From Pseudomonas fluorescens (GTDB taxonomy: Bacteria; Pseudomonadota; Gammaproteobacteria; Pseudomonadales; Pseudomonadaceae): a stretch of DNA of 64,000 nt. The notes beneath the pieces were generated by a model, which saw nothing but the letters and a program-made list of their open reading frames with translations, was not told the DNA's origin and made no database searches. Shown here piece after piece: positions 10,377 through 20,006 of the stretch; the stretch's first letter is position 1, and each line of letters begins with the position of its first letter. The stretch covers positions 62,001-126,000 of the forward strand of contig NZ_CABVIX010000008.1 of assembly GCF_902498185.1 (NCBI RefSeq), given 5' to 3'. The translations under genes and the position numbers were made by a program.

Positions 10377-11330
10377 TCAGGCCAGGCGCGCCCTTCTGGC
10401 GCGCCAGCCGGCGACCATCGAGGGTCCCAGGGCCACCACGGCCGAGCCTAGCACTACCACCAACGCGCCCACATACCCCAGCAGGTTGATCTGTTCAGCT
10501 TGGACAAAGTCCGGCCAGAACCACGCCGCCAGCGCCACTGCGGCGAAGGTCACCAGTGGCGTCAAGGCCAGGGTCGCGCTGACCCGCGACGCCTCCCAGT
10601 GCGCCAGGGCCTCGGCAAAGGCGCCATAGGCGACGAGTGTATTGAGGCAGCATGCAAGCAGCAGCCAGCCTTGCGACGGGCTCAGCTGCAAGACCTCGAG
10701 CGGGTGCACGTAGGGCATCAGCAGCACGGCGCATGACAGATAGATCACCATCATCACCTGCATCGAATTCCACGTTGTCAGCAACTGCTTCTGCGCCAGC
10801 GCATAGAAGGTCCAGATGCTGGTCGCCAGCAGGATGGTCAGCACGCCGGTGGTGTAGGTGCCAAGCGACGTCAGCAACTCTCCAAGACGTTGATTGAAAA
10901 ACAGGCCAAACCCTGCCAGCAGCAGGACAAGCCCTGCGCCCTGCCCCAGGCTGAAGCGCTCCTTGAACAGAAACACGCTGGCGACCAGCAGCAGCACCGG
11001 CCCGATCTGCACCACCAGCTGCGCGGTGCCGGCGCTGAGCATGCGCAGGCCGAACAGGTAAAGCACGTAGTTGCCCAGCAGTCCACAGGTTGCTACTGCC
11101 ACCAGCCCCAGGCCCTTGCGCCCCAGCCGCGACATACTGGGCAGGCGCCGGGTAGCCGCCAACCAGGCGAACAGCAGGCTGCCTGCGACGAAAAAGCGGT
11201 ACCAGGTCACGGTAACCGGGTCCATGACCTGCAAGACCTGCTTGAGCTTGATCGGCAGGATGCCCCAGAGCAGCGCGGTCAGCAGTGCCAGGAAAAGGCC
11301 ATGGACCCAGCGTCCGGATGAAATATGCAT
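10377..11330 (-). CDS. EamA/DMT family membrane transporter
   Basis: A 317-residue protein with about ten hydrophobic helices and two EamA repeats, typical of drug/metabolite exporters. It begins at MHISSGRW, with GAGGCAGGAC upstream; longer frames upstream have non-membrane sequence and no ribosome site. The motif GILPIKLKQVL in the first helix resembles the RarD/chloramphenicol-sensitivity branch, but the substrate cannot be told. It is convergent with fumC (16-base gap) and ends in a GC-rich palindromic stretch inside the coding end. Confidence 0.75.
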   Translation of the reverse strand: MHISSGRWVHGLFLALLTALLWGILPIKLKQVLQVMDPVTVTWYRFFVAGSLLFAWLAATRRLPSMSRLGRKGLGLVAVATCGLLGNYVLYLFGLRMLSAGTAQLVVQIGPVLLLVASVFLFKERFSLGQGAGLVLLLAGFGLFFNQRLGELLTSLGTYTTGVLTILLATSIWTFYALAQKQLLTTWNSMQVMMVIYLSCAVLLMPYVHPLEVLQLSPSQGWLLLACCLNTLVAYGAFAEALAHWEASRVSATLALTPLVTFAAVALAAWFWPDFVQAEQINLLGYVGALVVVLGSAVVALGPSMVAGWRARRARLA

Positions 11331-11456
11331 GTCCTGCCTCGATAAGCCCGGTGGTGGGGAGCCCGATGATATGAGGTTGCCAGATTCGTTTGTGGGAAAA
11401 AAACTCAACAGGTTATTCCGTGGGGGCATACCAATGCGGACGCCGCCCGCGGGAAT

Positions 11457-12947
11457 CTACTTGTCACGCGCAAAGGCCGCCTCAAGCGCGTCATTGATCG
11501 TGCGCAGCACCTTCACCCGCGCCCAGCGCTTGTCATTGGCCTCGACCAGCGTCCATGGGGCAATCTCGGTACTCGTGCGGTCGACCATGTCCTCCACGGC
11601 GCCGGCGTAATCGTCCCACTTCTCGCGGTTGCGCCAATCCTCCTCGGTGATCTTGAACCGCTTGAAGGGCGTTTCCTCACGCTCGTTGAATCGGTCGAGC
11701 TGGGTCTGCTGATCGATCGACAGCCAGAACTTGACCACAACCACTCCGGCATTGGTCAACTGCTCTTCAAAGTCGTTGATCTCGCCATAGGCGCGCATCC
11801 AGTCTGCCTGGCTGCAAAAGCCCTCGACCCGCTCGACCAGCACTCGTCCATACCAGGACCGGTCGAACACGGCGAACGTTCCACGCGCCGGGATATGCCG
11901 CCAGAAACGCCACAGGTAGGGTTGGGCGCGCTCTTCCTCGGTCGGTGCGGCGATCGGCACGATGCGGTACTGGCGGGGGTCGAGCGCAGCGGCGACGCGG
12001 CGGATCGCGCCGCCCTTCCCCGCCGCGTCGTTGCCCTCGAACACGGCCACCAGGGCATGCCGGCGCATGCGCTTGTGGCGCAGCAGGCCAGCCAGCCGCG
12101 CCTGCTCGGTGATCAGCTGATCCTGGTAATCCTTCTTGTCGAGACGGCGGGTCATGTCCAGGCTGCCGATCAGCCCGCGGCCATCGATGCTGCGGCCCAG
12201 GGGAGTGATGTTGGGCTGGGCCTTCGCACTGGGATCCACGGCCAGGGCCGCCTGCATGCCCTCAAGCAGGAGGCGGCCGACCGCCAGGCTGCGGTAATAC
12301 GGGTCGACGCCCTCGATCACATGCCAGGGGGCATAGTCGCGGCTGGTGCGGCGCAGCACCCGTTCGCCAAAGCGCACGAAGCGGTCGTAGGTCTGCGACT
12401 GCTGCCAGTCCAGCGGGCTGATACGCCAGCTGTGCAGGGGATCGTCCTTGAGCGCCTTGAGCCGCGCCTTCATCTGTTTCTTGGACAGGTGAAACCAGAA
12501 CTTGAAGATCAGCGCGCCTTCATTGCAGAGCATCTCCTCCAGGCGTTCAGCACCGCTGATGGCCTGGTCGAGCACCGCATCCTTGAACTGCCCATGCACT
12601 CGCCCCTGGAGCATCTGGCTGTACCAGTTGCCGAAGAACACGCCCATGCGCCCTTTGGCCGGCAGCGCGCGCCAATAACGCCAGGCCGGCGGCCGGGAGA
12701 GCTCTTCGTCGGTCTGCTGGTCGAAGGTGCGCACCTCGATCAGACGTGGGTCCATCCACTCGTTGAGCAGCTTGACCGTCTCGCCCTTCCCAGCGCCTTC
12801 GATGCCGTTGATCAGCACGATGACCGGGAAGCGCGCCTGGTGCTTGAGCTCGTACTGGGCTTCGAGCAGGGCCTCGCGCAGGGCCGGAACTTCGGCTTCA
12901 TAGGTGTCTTTGTCGATGCTGTGACCGATTTCTGCGGATTCGAACAT
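11457..12947 (-). CDS. pap: Polyphosphate:AMP phosphotransferase (class II PPK2, two-domain)
   Basis: A 496-residue protein built from two PPK2 domains. The N-terminal copy has a modified Walker A, GIEGAGKGE (about residue 50), with the C-terminal copy at EGNDAAGKGG (about 305); both have lid residues near AWRYWR and YLWRFWRHIP. Class II PPK2 phosphorylates AMP to ADP using polyphosphate, helping to turn stored polyphosphate into usable nucleotide; in the family the C-terminal domain is the active one. ATG at 12947 is preferred to the adjacent GTG because AAGGAGG has better spacing to it. It diverges from mnmC. Confidence 0.9.
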   Translation of the reverse strand: MFESAEIGHSIDKDTYEAEVPALREALLEAQYELKHQARFPVIVLINGIEGAGKGETVKLLNEWMDPRLIEVRTFDQQTDEELSRPPAWRYWRALPAKGRMGVFFGNWYSQMLQGRVHGQFKDAVLDQAISGAERLEEMLCNEGALIFKFWFHLSKKQMKARLKALKDDPLHSWRISPLDWQQSQTYDRFVRFGERVLRRTSRDYAPWHVIEGVDPYYRSLAVGRLLLEGMQAALAVDPSAKAQPNITPLGRSIDGRGLIGSLDMTRRLDKKDYQDQLITEQARLAGLLRHKRMRRHALVAVFEGNDAAGKGGAIRRVAAALDPRQYRIVPIAAPTEEERAQPYLWRFWRHIPARGTFAVFDRSWYGRVLVERVEGFCSQADWMRAYGEINDFEEQLTNAGVVVVKFWLSIDQQTQLDRFNEREETPFKRFKITEEDWRNREKWDDYAGAVEDMVDRTSTEIAPWTLVEANDKRWARVKVLRTINDALEAAFARDK

Positions 12948-13048
12948 CACTGCCTCCTTACCTGGATTGCCAAGACTAGCGGATCGATCGGCGCGGCGCC
13001 GGCACCTGATGGGATAGAATGCCTGACCTGCTGTTGCCGAGCCCCACC

Positions 13049-15022
13049 ATGTCCGACACCACCCTGCCCTCCTATGCTCAAATCGACTGGGATGAACACG
13101 GCCGCCCTCACTCGCGGCAATACGACGACATCTACTTCTCCAAGGACCAGAGCCTTGAAGAAACCCGCCATGTGTTTATCGAGCAGAACCAGCTGAGCCA
13201 GCGCCTGAGCGCGCTTGGCGCCGAGGACTGCATGGTGATTGGCGAGACCGGTTTCGGCACCGGGCTCAACTTCTTCTGCGCGTGGCAGCTGTTTGCCGAG
13301 CTGGCCCCCGCCACTGCCCGGTTGCATTTTGTCAGCGTCGAGAAGTATCCGCTGAGCCGCAGCGACCTGCAGCGGGCGCTGCAGCTGTGGCCGGATCTTG
13401 CGCCCCTCACCTCTCAACTGCTTGAGCAGTATGTTGCCGTGCACCCGGGTTTTCAGCAGTTCAGCCTGGCTCAGGACCGGGTAAGGCTGACACTCATGGT
13501 CGGCGATGTGCTCGACCAGTTGCCACAGCTCGATGCGCGGATCGACGCCTGGTTTCTCGATGGCTTCGCTCCGGCCAAGAATCCGGACATGTGGACCCCC
13601 GAGCTGTTTGCCCAGATCGCCCGGCTGTCGCGCCCCGGTACCACGCTAGGCACGTTCACCAGCACCGGCTGGGTGCGCCGCTCGCTGATGGCTGCGGGCT
13701 TCGTGATGCGCCGCGTGCCGGGTATCGGCAAGAAATGGGAAGTGATGGGTGGAGTGTTCCAGGGAGAGGCAAGCAGGCAGTCCGCGCCCTGGTATGCCCG
13801 GCCCTCTCTGCTGGAGGGGCCGCGCGAAGCGCTGGTGATCGGCGCGGGACTGGCCGGTTGCGCGACTGCTCAGAGCCTTGCCAGCCGGGGCTGGCATGTC
13901 AAGGTACTGGAACGCCGCGACGCCGCCGCCCAGGAAGCCTCGGGTAATCCGCAAGGCGTGCTGTACCTCAAGCTGTCGGCGCATGGCACGGCGCTGTCGC
14001 AGATGATTCTCGCCGGCTTCGGCTACACCCGCCGCTGGCTGGAACGGCTGCAGAGCGGGCTGGACTGGGACGCATGCGGGGTGCTGCAGCTGGCTTTCGA
14101 TGACAAGGAGTCGGCGCGCCAGGCCAAGCTGGCCGCCGCGTTCGACAGCTCGCTCCTGCAAAACCTGGAGCGAGCCCAGGCCGAGGCGATTGCCGGTGTG
14201 CGTTTGCCCAGTGGCGGGCTGTTCTACCCTGAGGGCGGCTGGGTACACCCGCCCGCGCTGTGTCAGGCGCAGTTGCAGCATCCGGGTATCGAGTTGCTGA
14301 CGCACCATGCGGTGATCAGCGTGCGCAAGGTTGAGGGTGGCTGGCAGGCCTGGGATGGCGAACGCCTGCTGGCCAGCGCACCGTTGGTGGTGCTGGCAGC
14401 CGCTGCCGAAATCCGCGCTTTCGAGCCCTGCGCCGCGTTGCCGCTCAAGCGTATTCGCGGGCAGATCACCCGCCTGCCCGCCACCGAGGCAAGCCGCGCG
14501 CTGGGCACGGTAGTGTGCGCAGATGGCTACGTGGCGCCGCCACGGCGGGATGAGCATACCTTGGGCGCCAGCTTCGATTTCCACAGCATGGACCTGACCC
14601 CTACTCCCGCCGAGCACCAGGGAAATCTTGGCCTGCTGCAGGATATTTCCAGCGATCTGGCCGAACGGCTGGGCGCACCTGAGCTTGATCCGGCCCTGCT
14701 CGAAGGGCGCGCTGCGTTCCGCTGCACCAGCCCGGATTATCTGCCGATAGTAGGCCCCGTCTCGGCCCCCGAGGCGTTCGCCGAAGCCTATGCCGTGCTG
14801 CGCAAGGACGCCCGCCAGGTGCCTGATATCGCCTGTCCCTGGCTCGACGGATTGTATGTCAACAGCGGTCATGGCTCACGCGGTCTGATCACCGCGCCCC
14901 TTAGCGGCGAGCTGATCGCGGCGTGGGTGACCGGCGAGCCGCTGCCCATACCGCGCCCAGTGGCCGAGGCCTGTCACCCCAACCGGTTCCAGCTGCGCGA
15001 ACTGATCCGCGGCAAGCACTGA
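13049..15022 (+). CDS. mnmC: MnmC, bifunctional tRNA mnm5s2U34 biosynthesis enzyme
   Basis: A 657-residue fusion. The N-terminal half (about 1-235) is the SAM-dependent methyltransferase, with GETGFGTGLNF as the SAM loop and DAWFLDGFAPAKNP. The C-terminal half is an FAD-dependent oxidase with the dinucleotide motif VIGAGLAGCATA near 265 and a C-terminal GHGSRGLI. It converts cmnm5s2U to nm5s2U and then methylates it at the wobble base of several tRNAs. The start MSDTTLPSYAQ matches the usual family N-terminus; an ATG 30 bases upstream is possible but adds untypical residues. Confidence 0.92.
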   Translation: MSDTTLPSYAQIDWDEHGRPHSRQYDDIYFSKDQSLEETRHVFIEQNQLSQRLSALGAEDCMVIGETGFGTGLNFFCAWQLFAELAPATARLHFVSVEKYPLSRSDLQRALQLWPDLAPLTSQLLEQYVAVHPGFQQFSLAQDRVRLTLMVGDVLDQLPQLDARIDAWFLDGFAPAKNPDMWTPELFAQIARLSRPGTTLGTFTSTGWVRRSLMAAGFVMRRVPGIGKKWEVMGGVFQGEASRQSAPWYARPSLLEGPREALVIGAGLAGCATAQSLASRGWHVKVLERRDAAAQEASGNPQGVLYLKLSAHGTALSQMILAGFGYTRRWLERLQSGLDWDACGVLQLAFDDKESARQAKLAAAFDSSLLQNLERAQAEAIAGVRLPSGGLFYPEGGWVHPPALCQAQLQHPGIELLTHHAVISVRKVEGGWQAWDGERLLASAPLVVLAAAAEIRAFEPCAALPLKRIRGQITRLPATEASRALGTVVCADGYVAPPRRDEHTLGASFDFHSMDLTPTPAEHQGNLGLLQDISSDLAERLGAPELDPALLEGRAAFRCTSPDYLPIVGPVSAPEAFAEAYAVLRKDARQVPDIACPWLDGLYVNSGHGSRGLITAPLSGELIAAWVTGEPLPIPRPVAEACHPNRFQLRELIRGKH

Positions 15023-15174
15023 CCCCTTGCCCGGCACGCCAGGTACAGCAGGATCGACTTGCGTACCCCTCGACATATAACTTTTTGTTCTAAAACTCCT
15101 GCAATCCTCACCGGTCACTTACTAACTGCCCCACCTTGGGGCGTTTTCCCCAACGGCAAAACCGGTAAGGACTT
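15023..15174. other. Leader of the NAGGN operon with terminator-like hairpin
   Basis: This 152-base gap holds the AT-rich run ATATAACTTTTTG around 15075, which could contain a promoter -10 but lacks a convincing -35. A small hairpin, GCCCC/GGGGC with a five-base loop (15128-15142), is followed by GTTTT, ending 28 bases before asnB. The hairpin may end mnmC transcription or act in the 5' leader of the osmoprotectant operon. The asnB ribosome site TAAGGAC follows. Confidence 0.45.
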
Positions 15175-16962
15175 ATGTGCGGATTAGCAGGAGAGTTACG
15201 CTTCACCCCGATCGACCAGGCACCACGCCCGGCGGACCTCGCCGCTGTCGAACGGATGACCCATCATCTCGCGCCCCGGGGCCCAGACGCCTGGGGCTTC
15301 CATAGCCAAGGGCCGATCGCCCTGGGCCACCGCCGCCTCAAGATCATGGACCTCTCGGATGGCTCTGCCCAACCGATGATCGACAACGCCCTGGGCTTGT
15401 CGATGGCGTTCAATGGCGCGGTCTACAACTTCCCAGAACTGCGCGCCGAACTCGAAGCGCTGGGCTATGCCTTCCTGTCCGATGGCGACACCGAGGTACT
15501 GCTCAAGGGCTTTCACGCCTGGGGCGAGGCGCTGCTGCCCAAGCTCAATGGCATGTTCGCGCTGGCCATCTGGGAGCGCGACAGCCAGCGGCTGTTCCTG
15601 GCCCGCGACCGTCTCGGCGTGAAACCGCTGTACCTGTCGCGCAATGGTGAACGCCTGCGCTTCGCCTCGACCTTGCCTGCCCTGTTGAAAGGCGGCGATA
15701 TCGACCCGATGCTCGATCCGGTGGGCCTCAACCACTACCTGAACTTCCACGCCGTGGTACCGGCACCGCGCACTTTGCTGGCCAACGTGCAGAAGCTCGA
15801 ACCGGGCACCTGGATGCGCGTTGACCGCCATGGCCAGGTCGAGCGCAAGACCTGGTGGCAGCTCGAGTACGGTCCACGTGCCGACGAGCAGAACCTGACG
15901 CTCGAAGACTGGACCACCCGCGTCCTGGACGCTACCCGCGAGGCCGTGGCGATTCGTCAGCGCGCCGCAGTGGACGTGGGCGTGCTGCTGTCGGGCGGTG
16001 TCGACTCGAGCATGCTGGTCGGCCTGCTGCGTGAAGTCGGCGTCGAAGACCTGTCGACCTTCTCGATCGGCTTCGAAGATGCTGGTGGCGAGCGCGGCGA
16101 CGAGTTCCAGTACTCCGACCTGATTGCTCGCCACTACGGCACCCGGCACCACCAGTTGCGCATCGACGAACGCGAGATCATCGAGCAGTTGCCTGCGGCG
16201 TTTCGCGCCATGAGCGAGCCGATGGTCAGCCACGACTGCATCGCCTTCTACCTGCTCTCCCGCGAAGTGGCCAAGCACTGCAAGGTGGTGCAGAGCGGTC
16301 AGGGTGCGGACGAGCTGTTCGCCGGCTACCACTGGTACCCGCAGGTCGATGGCGCCAGCGACGCGTTCGCGGCCTATCGCGGTGCATTCTTCGACCGTGA
16401 CCATGAAGAATACCGCGACACCGTCCAGGCGCCCTGGGTGCTGGACCATGACGCGGCGGGCGACTTCGTCCGCGAGCACTTTGCCCAGCCTGGCGCCTCG
16501 GCGGCCGTGGACAAGGCCCTGCGCCTGGACAGCACCGTGATGCTGGTCGACGACCCGGTCAAGCGGGTGGACAACATGACCATGGCCTGGGGCCTGGAAG
16601 CGCGCACGCCGTTTCTCGACTACCGCCTGGCCGAATTGTCGGCGCGTATTCCTGGCCGCTTCAAGCTGCCCGACGGCGGCAAGCAGGTGCTCAAGGAAGC
16701 CGCGCGCCGGGTCATCCCTCATGAGGTCATCGACCGCAAGAAGGGCTACTTCCCGGTACCCGGCCTCAAGCACCTCGAAGGCGCGACCCTTGGCTGGGTA
16801 CGCGATCTGCTGACCGACCCAAGCCAGGACCGTGGGCTGTTCAACCCTGCCATGCTCGACCGCCTGCTGAGCAATCCGCATGGCCAGCTCACTCCCCTGC
16901 GCGGCTCCAAGCTGTGGCAACTGGCAGCACTCAACCTGTGGCTCAGCGAGCAAGGAATCTGA
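15175..16962 (+). CDS. asnB: N-acetylglutaminylglutamine amidotransferase (AsnB-like)
   Basis: A 595-residue asparagine-synthetase-like protein. Cys2 after the initiator methionine is the glutaminase nucleophile (MCGLAGEL), and the synthetase domain has the PPi loop SGGVDSS. In the NAGGN system this enzyme amidates N-acetylglutaminylglutamine, made by the product of the next gene, to N-acetylglutaminylglutamine amide, a compatible solute of Pseudomonas and rhizobia under osmotic stress. The assignment rests on the three-gene order asnB-ngg-M42 peptidase rather than on the domain alone. ATG is preceded by TAAGGAC, and ngg begins three bases after the stop. Confidence 0.9.
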   Translation: MCGLAGELRFTPIDQAPRPADLAAVERMTHHLAPRGPDAWGFHSQGPIALGHRRLKIMDLSDGSAQPMIDNALGLSMAFNGAVYNFPELRAELEALGYAFLSDGDTEVLLKGFHAWGEALLPKLNGMFALAIWERDSQRLFLARDRLGVKPLYLSRNGERLRFASTLPALLKGGDIDPMLDPVGLNHYLNFHAVVPAPRTLLANVQKLEPGTWMRVDRHGQVERKTWWQLEYGPRADEQNLTLEDWTTRVLDATREAVAIRQRAAVDVGVLLSGGVDSSMLVGLLREVGVEDLSTFSIGFEDAGGERGDEFQYSDLIARHYGTRHHQLRIDEREIIEQLPAAFRAMSEPMVSHDCIAFYLLSREVAKHCKVVQSGQGADELFAGYHWYPQVDGASDAFAAYRGAFFDRDHEEYRDTVQAPWVLDHDAAGDFVREHFAQPGASAAVDKALRLDSTVMLVDDPVKRVDNMTMAWGLEARTPFLDYRLAELSARIPGRFKLPDGGKQVLKEAARRVIPHEVIDRKKGYFPVPGLKHLEGATLGWVRDLLTDPSQDRGLFNPAMLDRLLSNPHGQLTPLRGSKLWQLAALNLWLSEQGI

Positions 16963-16965
16963 TCG

Positions 16966-18711
16966 ATGAAAGCCCATGCAACCGCCTACGAACAGCGCCT
17001 GCAGCGCGTGCAGACGCCGTCCTACGAGCGCCTGCAGGCTCGCCTGGCCGGTGACGGCAGCGAGCCGCACGACCAGCCGCGTGCCCTGCACTGCGGCTGG
17101 GGCCGGCTGTTGATCGGCCACACCTACCCGGACCCGGCTTGCCTGGCCCAGGCGTTGCTGGAAGAACAGCAAGGCGAGCGCGACATCGCGCTCTACGTGG
17201 CCGCTCCCCAGCAAGTGCTGGCCCAGGCGCCACAGCAGTTGTTTCTCGATCCCTCCGATACTTTGCGCCTGTGGTTCAGCGACTACCGCCAGTCGCAGCG
17301 GGTGTTTCGCGGGTTTCGGATTCGCCGGGCGCAGTCCGAGGCAGACTGGCATGCGATCAACCACCTGTACCAGGCGCGCGGCATGCTGCCGGTCAATCCC
17401 AAGTTGCTGACTCCGCGCCACCAGGGCGGGCCGGTGTACTGGCTGGCCGAGGACGAAGATACCCATGCGGTGATCGGCAGCGTCATGGGCCTGAACCACA
17501 GCAAGGCCTTCGATGATCCCGAGCACGGTTGCAGTCTGTGGTGCCTGGCGGTCGATCCACAGTGCAGCCGCCCAGGCGTTGGCGAGGTGCTGGTGCGTCA
17601 TCTGGTCGAGCACTTCATGAGCCGCGGCCTGGCATACCTTGACCTGTCGGTGCTGCATGACAATCGCCAGGCCAAGCGCCTGTACACCAAGCTGGGGTTC
17701 CGCAACCTGCCGACCTTCGCGGTCAAGCGCAAGAACGGCATCAACCAGCCGCTGTTCCTGGGCCCTGGGCCTGAGGCAGGGCTCAACCCCTATGCACGGA
17801 TCATTGTCGAGGAGGCCTACAAGCGCGGTATCGACGTGCATGTCGACGACGCCTCGGCGGGGCTGTTCACCCTGTGCATGGGTGGCCGGCGCATTCGGTG
17901 CCGCGAGTCGCTCAGCGACCTGACCAGCGCGGTCAGCATGACGCTCTGCCAGGACAAGAGCCTGACCCAGAAAACCCTGAACGCCGCCGACCTGCACGTA
18001 CCAGCGCAGCAACTGGCCGGTAATGCCGATGACAACCTGGCTTTTCTGGATGAACACGGCGCCGTGGTGGTCAAGCCGCTGGACGGCGAGCAAGGCCATG
18101 GCGTGGCGGTCAACCTGACCAGCCTGGACGAGATCAATGCGGCCATCGAGCAGGCCAAGCGCTTTGACAGCCGCGTGCTGCTGGAAAGCTTTCACGAAGG
18201 CCTGGACCTGCGCATCGTGGTCATCGGCTACGACGTGGTGGCCGCGGCCATTCGCCATCCGGCCGAAGTGATTGGTGATGGCGTGCACGATATCAAGACC
18301 CTGATCGAAGCCCAGAGCCGCCGCCGTCAGTCCGCGACGGGTGGCGAAAGCCGCATCCCGATGGACGATGAAACCCAGCGCACCTTGCGCGGCGCGGGCC
18401 TGGACTACGACAGCATCCTGCCGTCCGGCCAGCGCCTGGCTGTGCGCCGCACCGCCAACCTGCACACCGGCGGCACGCTGGAAGACGTCACCGACCGCCT
18501 GCACCCCGTGCTTGCCGATGCCGCCGTGCGCGCTGCCCGCGCGCTGGATATACCGGTAGTGGGCCTGGACCTCATGGTCCGCGCTGCCGATCAGCCCGAC
18601 TACGTGTTCATAGAAGCGAACGAACGTGTCGGACTGGCCAACCATGAACCGCAACCCACCGCTGAACGCTTCGTCGACCTGCTGTTTCCGCACAGCCGTC
18701 CGAACGTTTGA
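16966..18711 (+). CDS. ngg: N-acetylglutaminylglutamine synthetase (GNAT plus ATP-grasp)
   Basis: A 581-residue fusion. The N-terminal half is a GNAT acetyltransferase (about residues 110-260, with the acetyl-CoA region CSRPGVGEVLV), and the C-terminal half is an ATP-grasp ligase with AVVVKPLDGEQGHGV and the metal-binding FIEANERVGL near the end. The two activities would acetylate glutamine or the dipeptide and form the Gln-Gln bond, giving N-acetylglutaminylglutamine. The ATP-grasp half resembles cyanophycin synthetase. Strong coupling with asnB (gap of three bases) supports a shared pathway. Confidence 0.9.
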   Translation: MKAHATAYEQRLQRVQTPSYERLQARLAGDGSEPHDQPRALHCGWGRLLIGHTYPDPACLAQALLEEQQGERDIALYVAAPQQVLAQAPQQLFLDPSDTLRLWFSDYRQSQRVFRGFRIRRAQSEADWHAINHLYQARGMLPVNPKLLTPRHQGGPVYWLAEDEDTHAVIGSVMGLNHSKAFDDPEHGCSLWCLAVDPQCSRPGVGEVLVRHLVEHFMSRGLAYLDLSVLHDNRQAKRLYTKLGFRNLPTFAVKRKNGINQPLFLGPGPEAGLNPYARIIVEEAYKRGIDVHVDDASAGLFTLCMGGRRIRCRESLSDLTSAVSMTLCQDKSLTQKTLNAADLHVPAQQLAGNADDNLAFLDEHGAVVVKPLDGEQGHGVAVNLTSLDEINAAIEQAKRFDSRVLLESFHEGLDLRIVVIGYDVVAAAIRHPAEVIGDGVHDIKTLIEAQSRRRQSATGGESRIPMDDETQRTLRGAGLDYDSILPSGQRLAVRRTANLHTGGTLEDVTDRLHPVLADAAVRAARALDIPVVGLDLMVRAADQPDYVFIEANERVGLANHEPQPTAERFVDLLFPHSRPNV

Positions 18712-18725
18712 CCCCAGGAGTGCGC

Positions 18726-19910
18726 ATGCCTGAACAACCGCTTGAACCCGATCTCGAGTACCTGCAGAAAGTCTTGCTGGAGATGCTTGCCATCCCCAGC
18801 CCCACTGGTTTCACCGACACCATCGTACGGTACGTGGCCGAGCGCCTCGAGGAGCTCGGCATCCCCTTCGAGCTGACCCGCCGTGGCACCATCCGCGCCA
18901 CCCTCAAGGGCCGGCAGAACTCACCCGACCGCGCGGTTTCAGCGCACCTGGACACCATCGGTGCCAGCGTGCGTTCGTTGCAGGACAATGGCCGGCTGTC
19001 CCTGGCGCCGGTGGGCTGCTGGTCCAGCCGCTTTGCCGAAGGCAGCCGTGTCAGCGTGTTCACCGATACCGGTGTGTACCGCGGCAGCGTGCTGCCGCTG
19101 ATGGCCAGCGGGCACGCCTTCAACACTGCAATCGACCAGATGCCGATCAGCTGGGACCACGTCGAAGTGCGCCTGGACGCCTACTGCGCCACGCGGGCCG
19201 ACTGCGAGACGCTGGGGATCAGCATTGGTGATTTCGTGGCCTTCGACCCCCTTCCCGAATTCACCGAAAGCGGGCACATCAGTGCACGCCATCTGGATGA
19301 CAAGGCCGGTGTCGCGGCGCTGTTGGCATCGCTCAAAGCCGTGGTGGAAAGCGGTCGGCAGCCGCTGATCGACTGCCACCCGCTGTTTACCATCACCGAG
19401 GAGACCGGCTCGGGAGCCGCCGGGGCGTTGCCCTGGGATGTGAGCGAGTTCGTTGGTATCGACATCGCCCCCGTAGCGCCCGGCCAAGCGTCCAGCGAGC
19501 ATGCGGTGAGCGTGGCGATGCAGGACTCTTCCGGCCCGTACGACTATCACCTGTCGCGGCACCTGCTCAAGCTCGCCGGCGAGCATGAGCTGCCGGTACG
19601 ACGGGATCTGTTCCGCTATTACTTCAGCGACGCGCATTCGGCGGTGACGGCGGGGCATGATATCCGCACGGCACTGGTGGCGTTCGGGTGTGACGCGACG
19701 CATGGCTACGAGCGCACCCATATCGACAGCCTGGCGGCACTGAGCCGCTTGCTGACGGCTTATCTGCTGAGCCCGCCGGTGTTTGCCAGTGATTCGCACC
19801 CGGCCAATGGGTCATTGGAGCGATTCAGCCATCAGCTGGAGCATGATGCGCAGATGGAGAGTGATACGCGGGTACCGCCGGTAGACACTCTTGTGGGGCA
19901 CAAGGCCTGA
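18726..19910 (+). CDS. M42-family peptidase of the NAGGN osmoprotectant system
   Basis: A 394-residue metallopeptidase-like protein. Candidate zinc ligands are seen: H in SAHLDTIG, D in HLDDKAG, the EETGSG glutamates, D in GIDIAP, and a C-terminal histidine in YERTH. M42/M20-type enzymes are aminopeptidases or deacylases; in this operon it could degrade or trim the osmolyte when stress ends, which is inference. The start at MPEQPL has AGGAG upstream. An ATG at 18708, overlapping the ngg stop, is less likely. Confidence 0.85.
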   Translation: MPEQPLEPDLEYLQKVLLEMLAIPSPTGFTDTIVRYVAERLEELGIPFELTRRGTIRATLKGRQNSPDRAVSAHLDTIGASVRSLQDNGRLSLAPVGCWSSRFAEGSRVSVFTDTGVYRGSVLPLMASGHAFNTAIDQMPISWDHVEVRLDAYCATRADCETLGISIGDFVAFDPLPEFTESGHISARHLDDKAGVAALLASLKAVVESGRQPLIDCHPLFTITEETGSGAAGALPWDVSEFVGIDIAPVAPGQASSEHAVSVAMQDSSGPYDYHLSRHLLKLAGEHELPVRRDLFRYYFSDAHSAVTAGHDIRTALVAFGCDATHGYERTHIDSLAALSRLLTAYLLSPPVFASDSHPANGSLERFSHQLEHDAQMESDTRVPPVDTLVGHKA

Positions 19911-19926
19911 GTCTTGCCTTTACCGA

Positions 19927-19959
19927 GGATTCAGGGGACGCAAAGCGGCCCCTGAATCC
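19927..19959. terminator. Stem-loop after the NAGGN operon
   Basis: An 11-bp perfect stem (GGATTCAGGGG with its complement) around an 11-base loop lies 17 bases after the M42 gene stop. There is no T tract, so it may be a Rho-linked processing end or a weak terminator. Confidence 0.55.
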
Positions 19960-20006
19960 CACTAATGGCGTAGCATTCACAGATATCCCACCGACTATCG
20001 AAAACC

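Noticed and set aside
10384..10404. GGCGCGCC-N5-GGCGCGCC palindrome as a terminator
   Set aside because: It lies inside the EamA transporter coding end and has no T tract.
15196..18693. Minus-strand open frame of 1165 codons opposite asnB and ngg
   Set aside because: It mirrors two well-supported genes; its composition is the shadow expected in GC-rich coding DNA, and it shows no domain.
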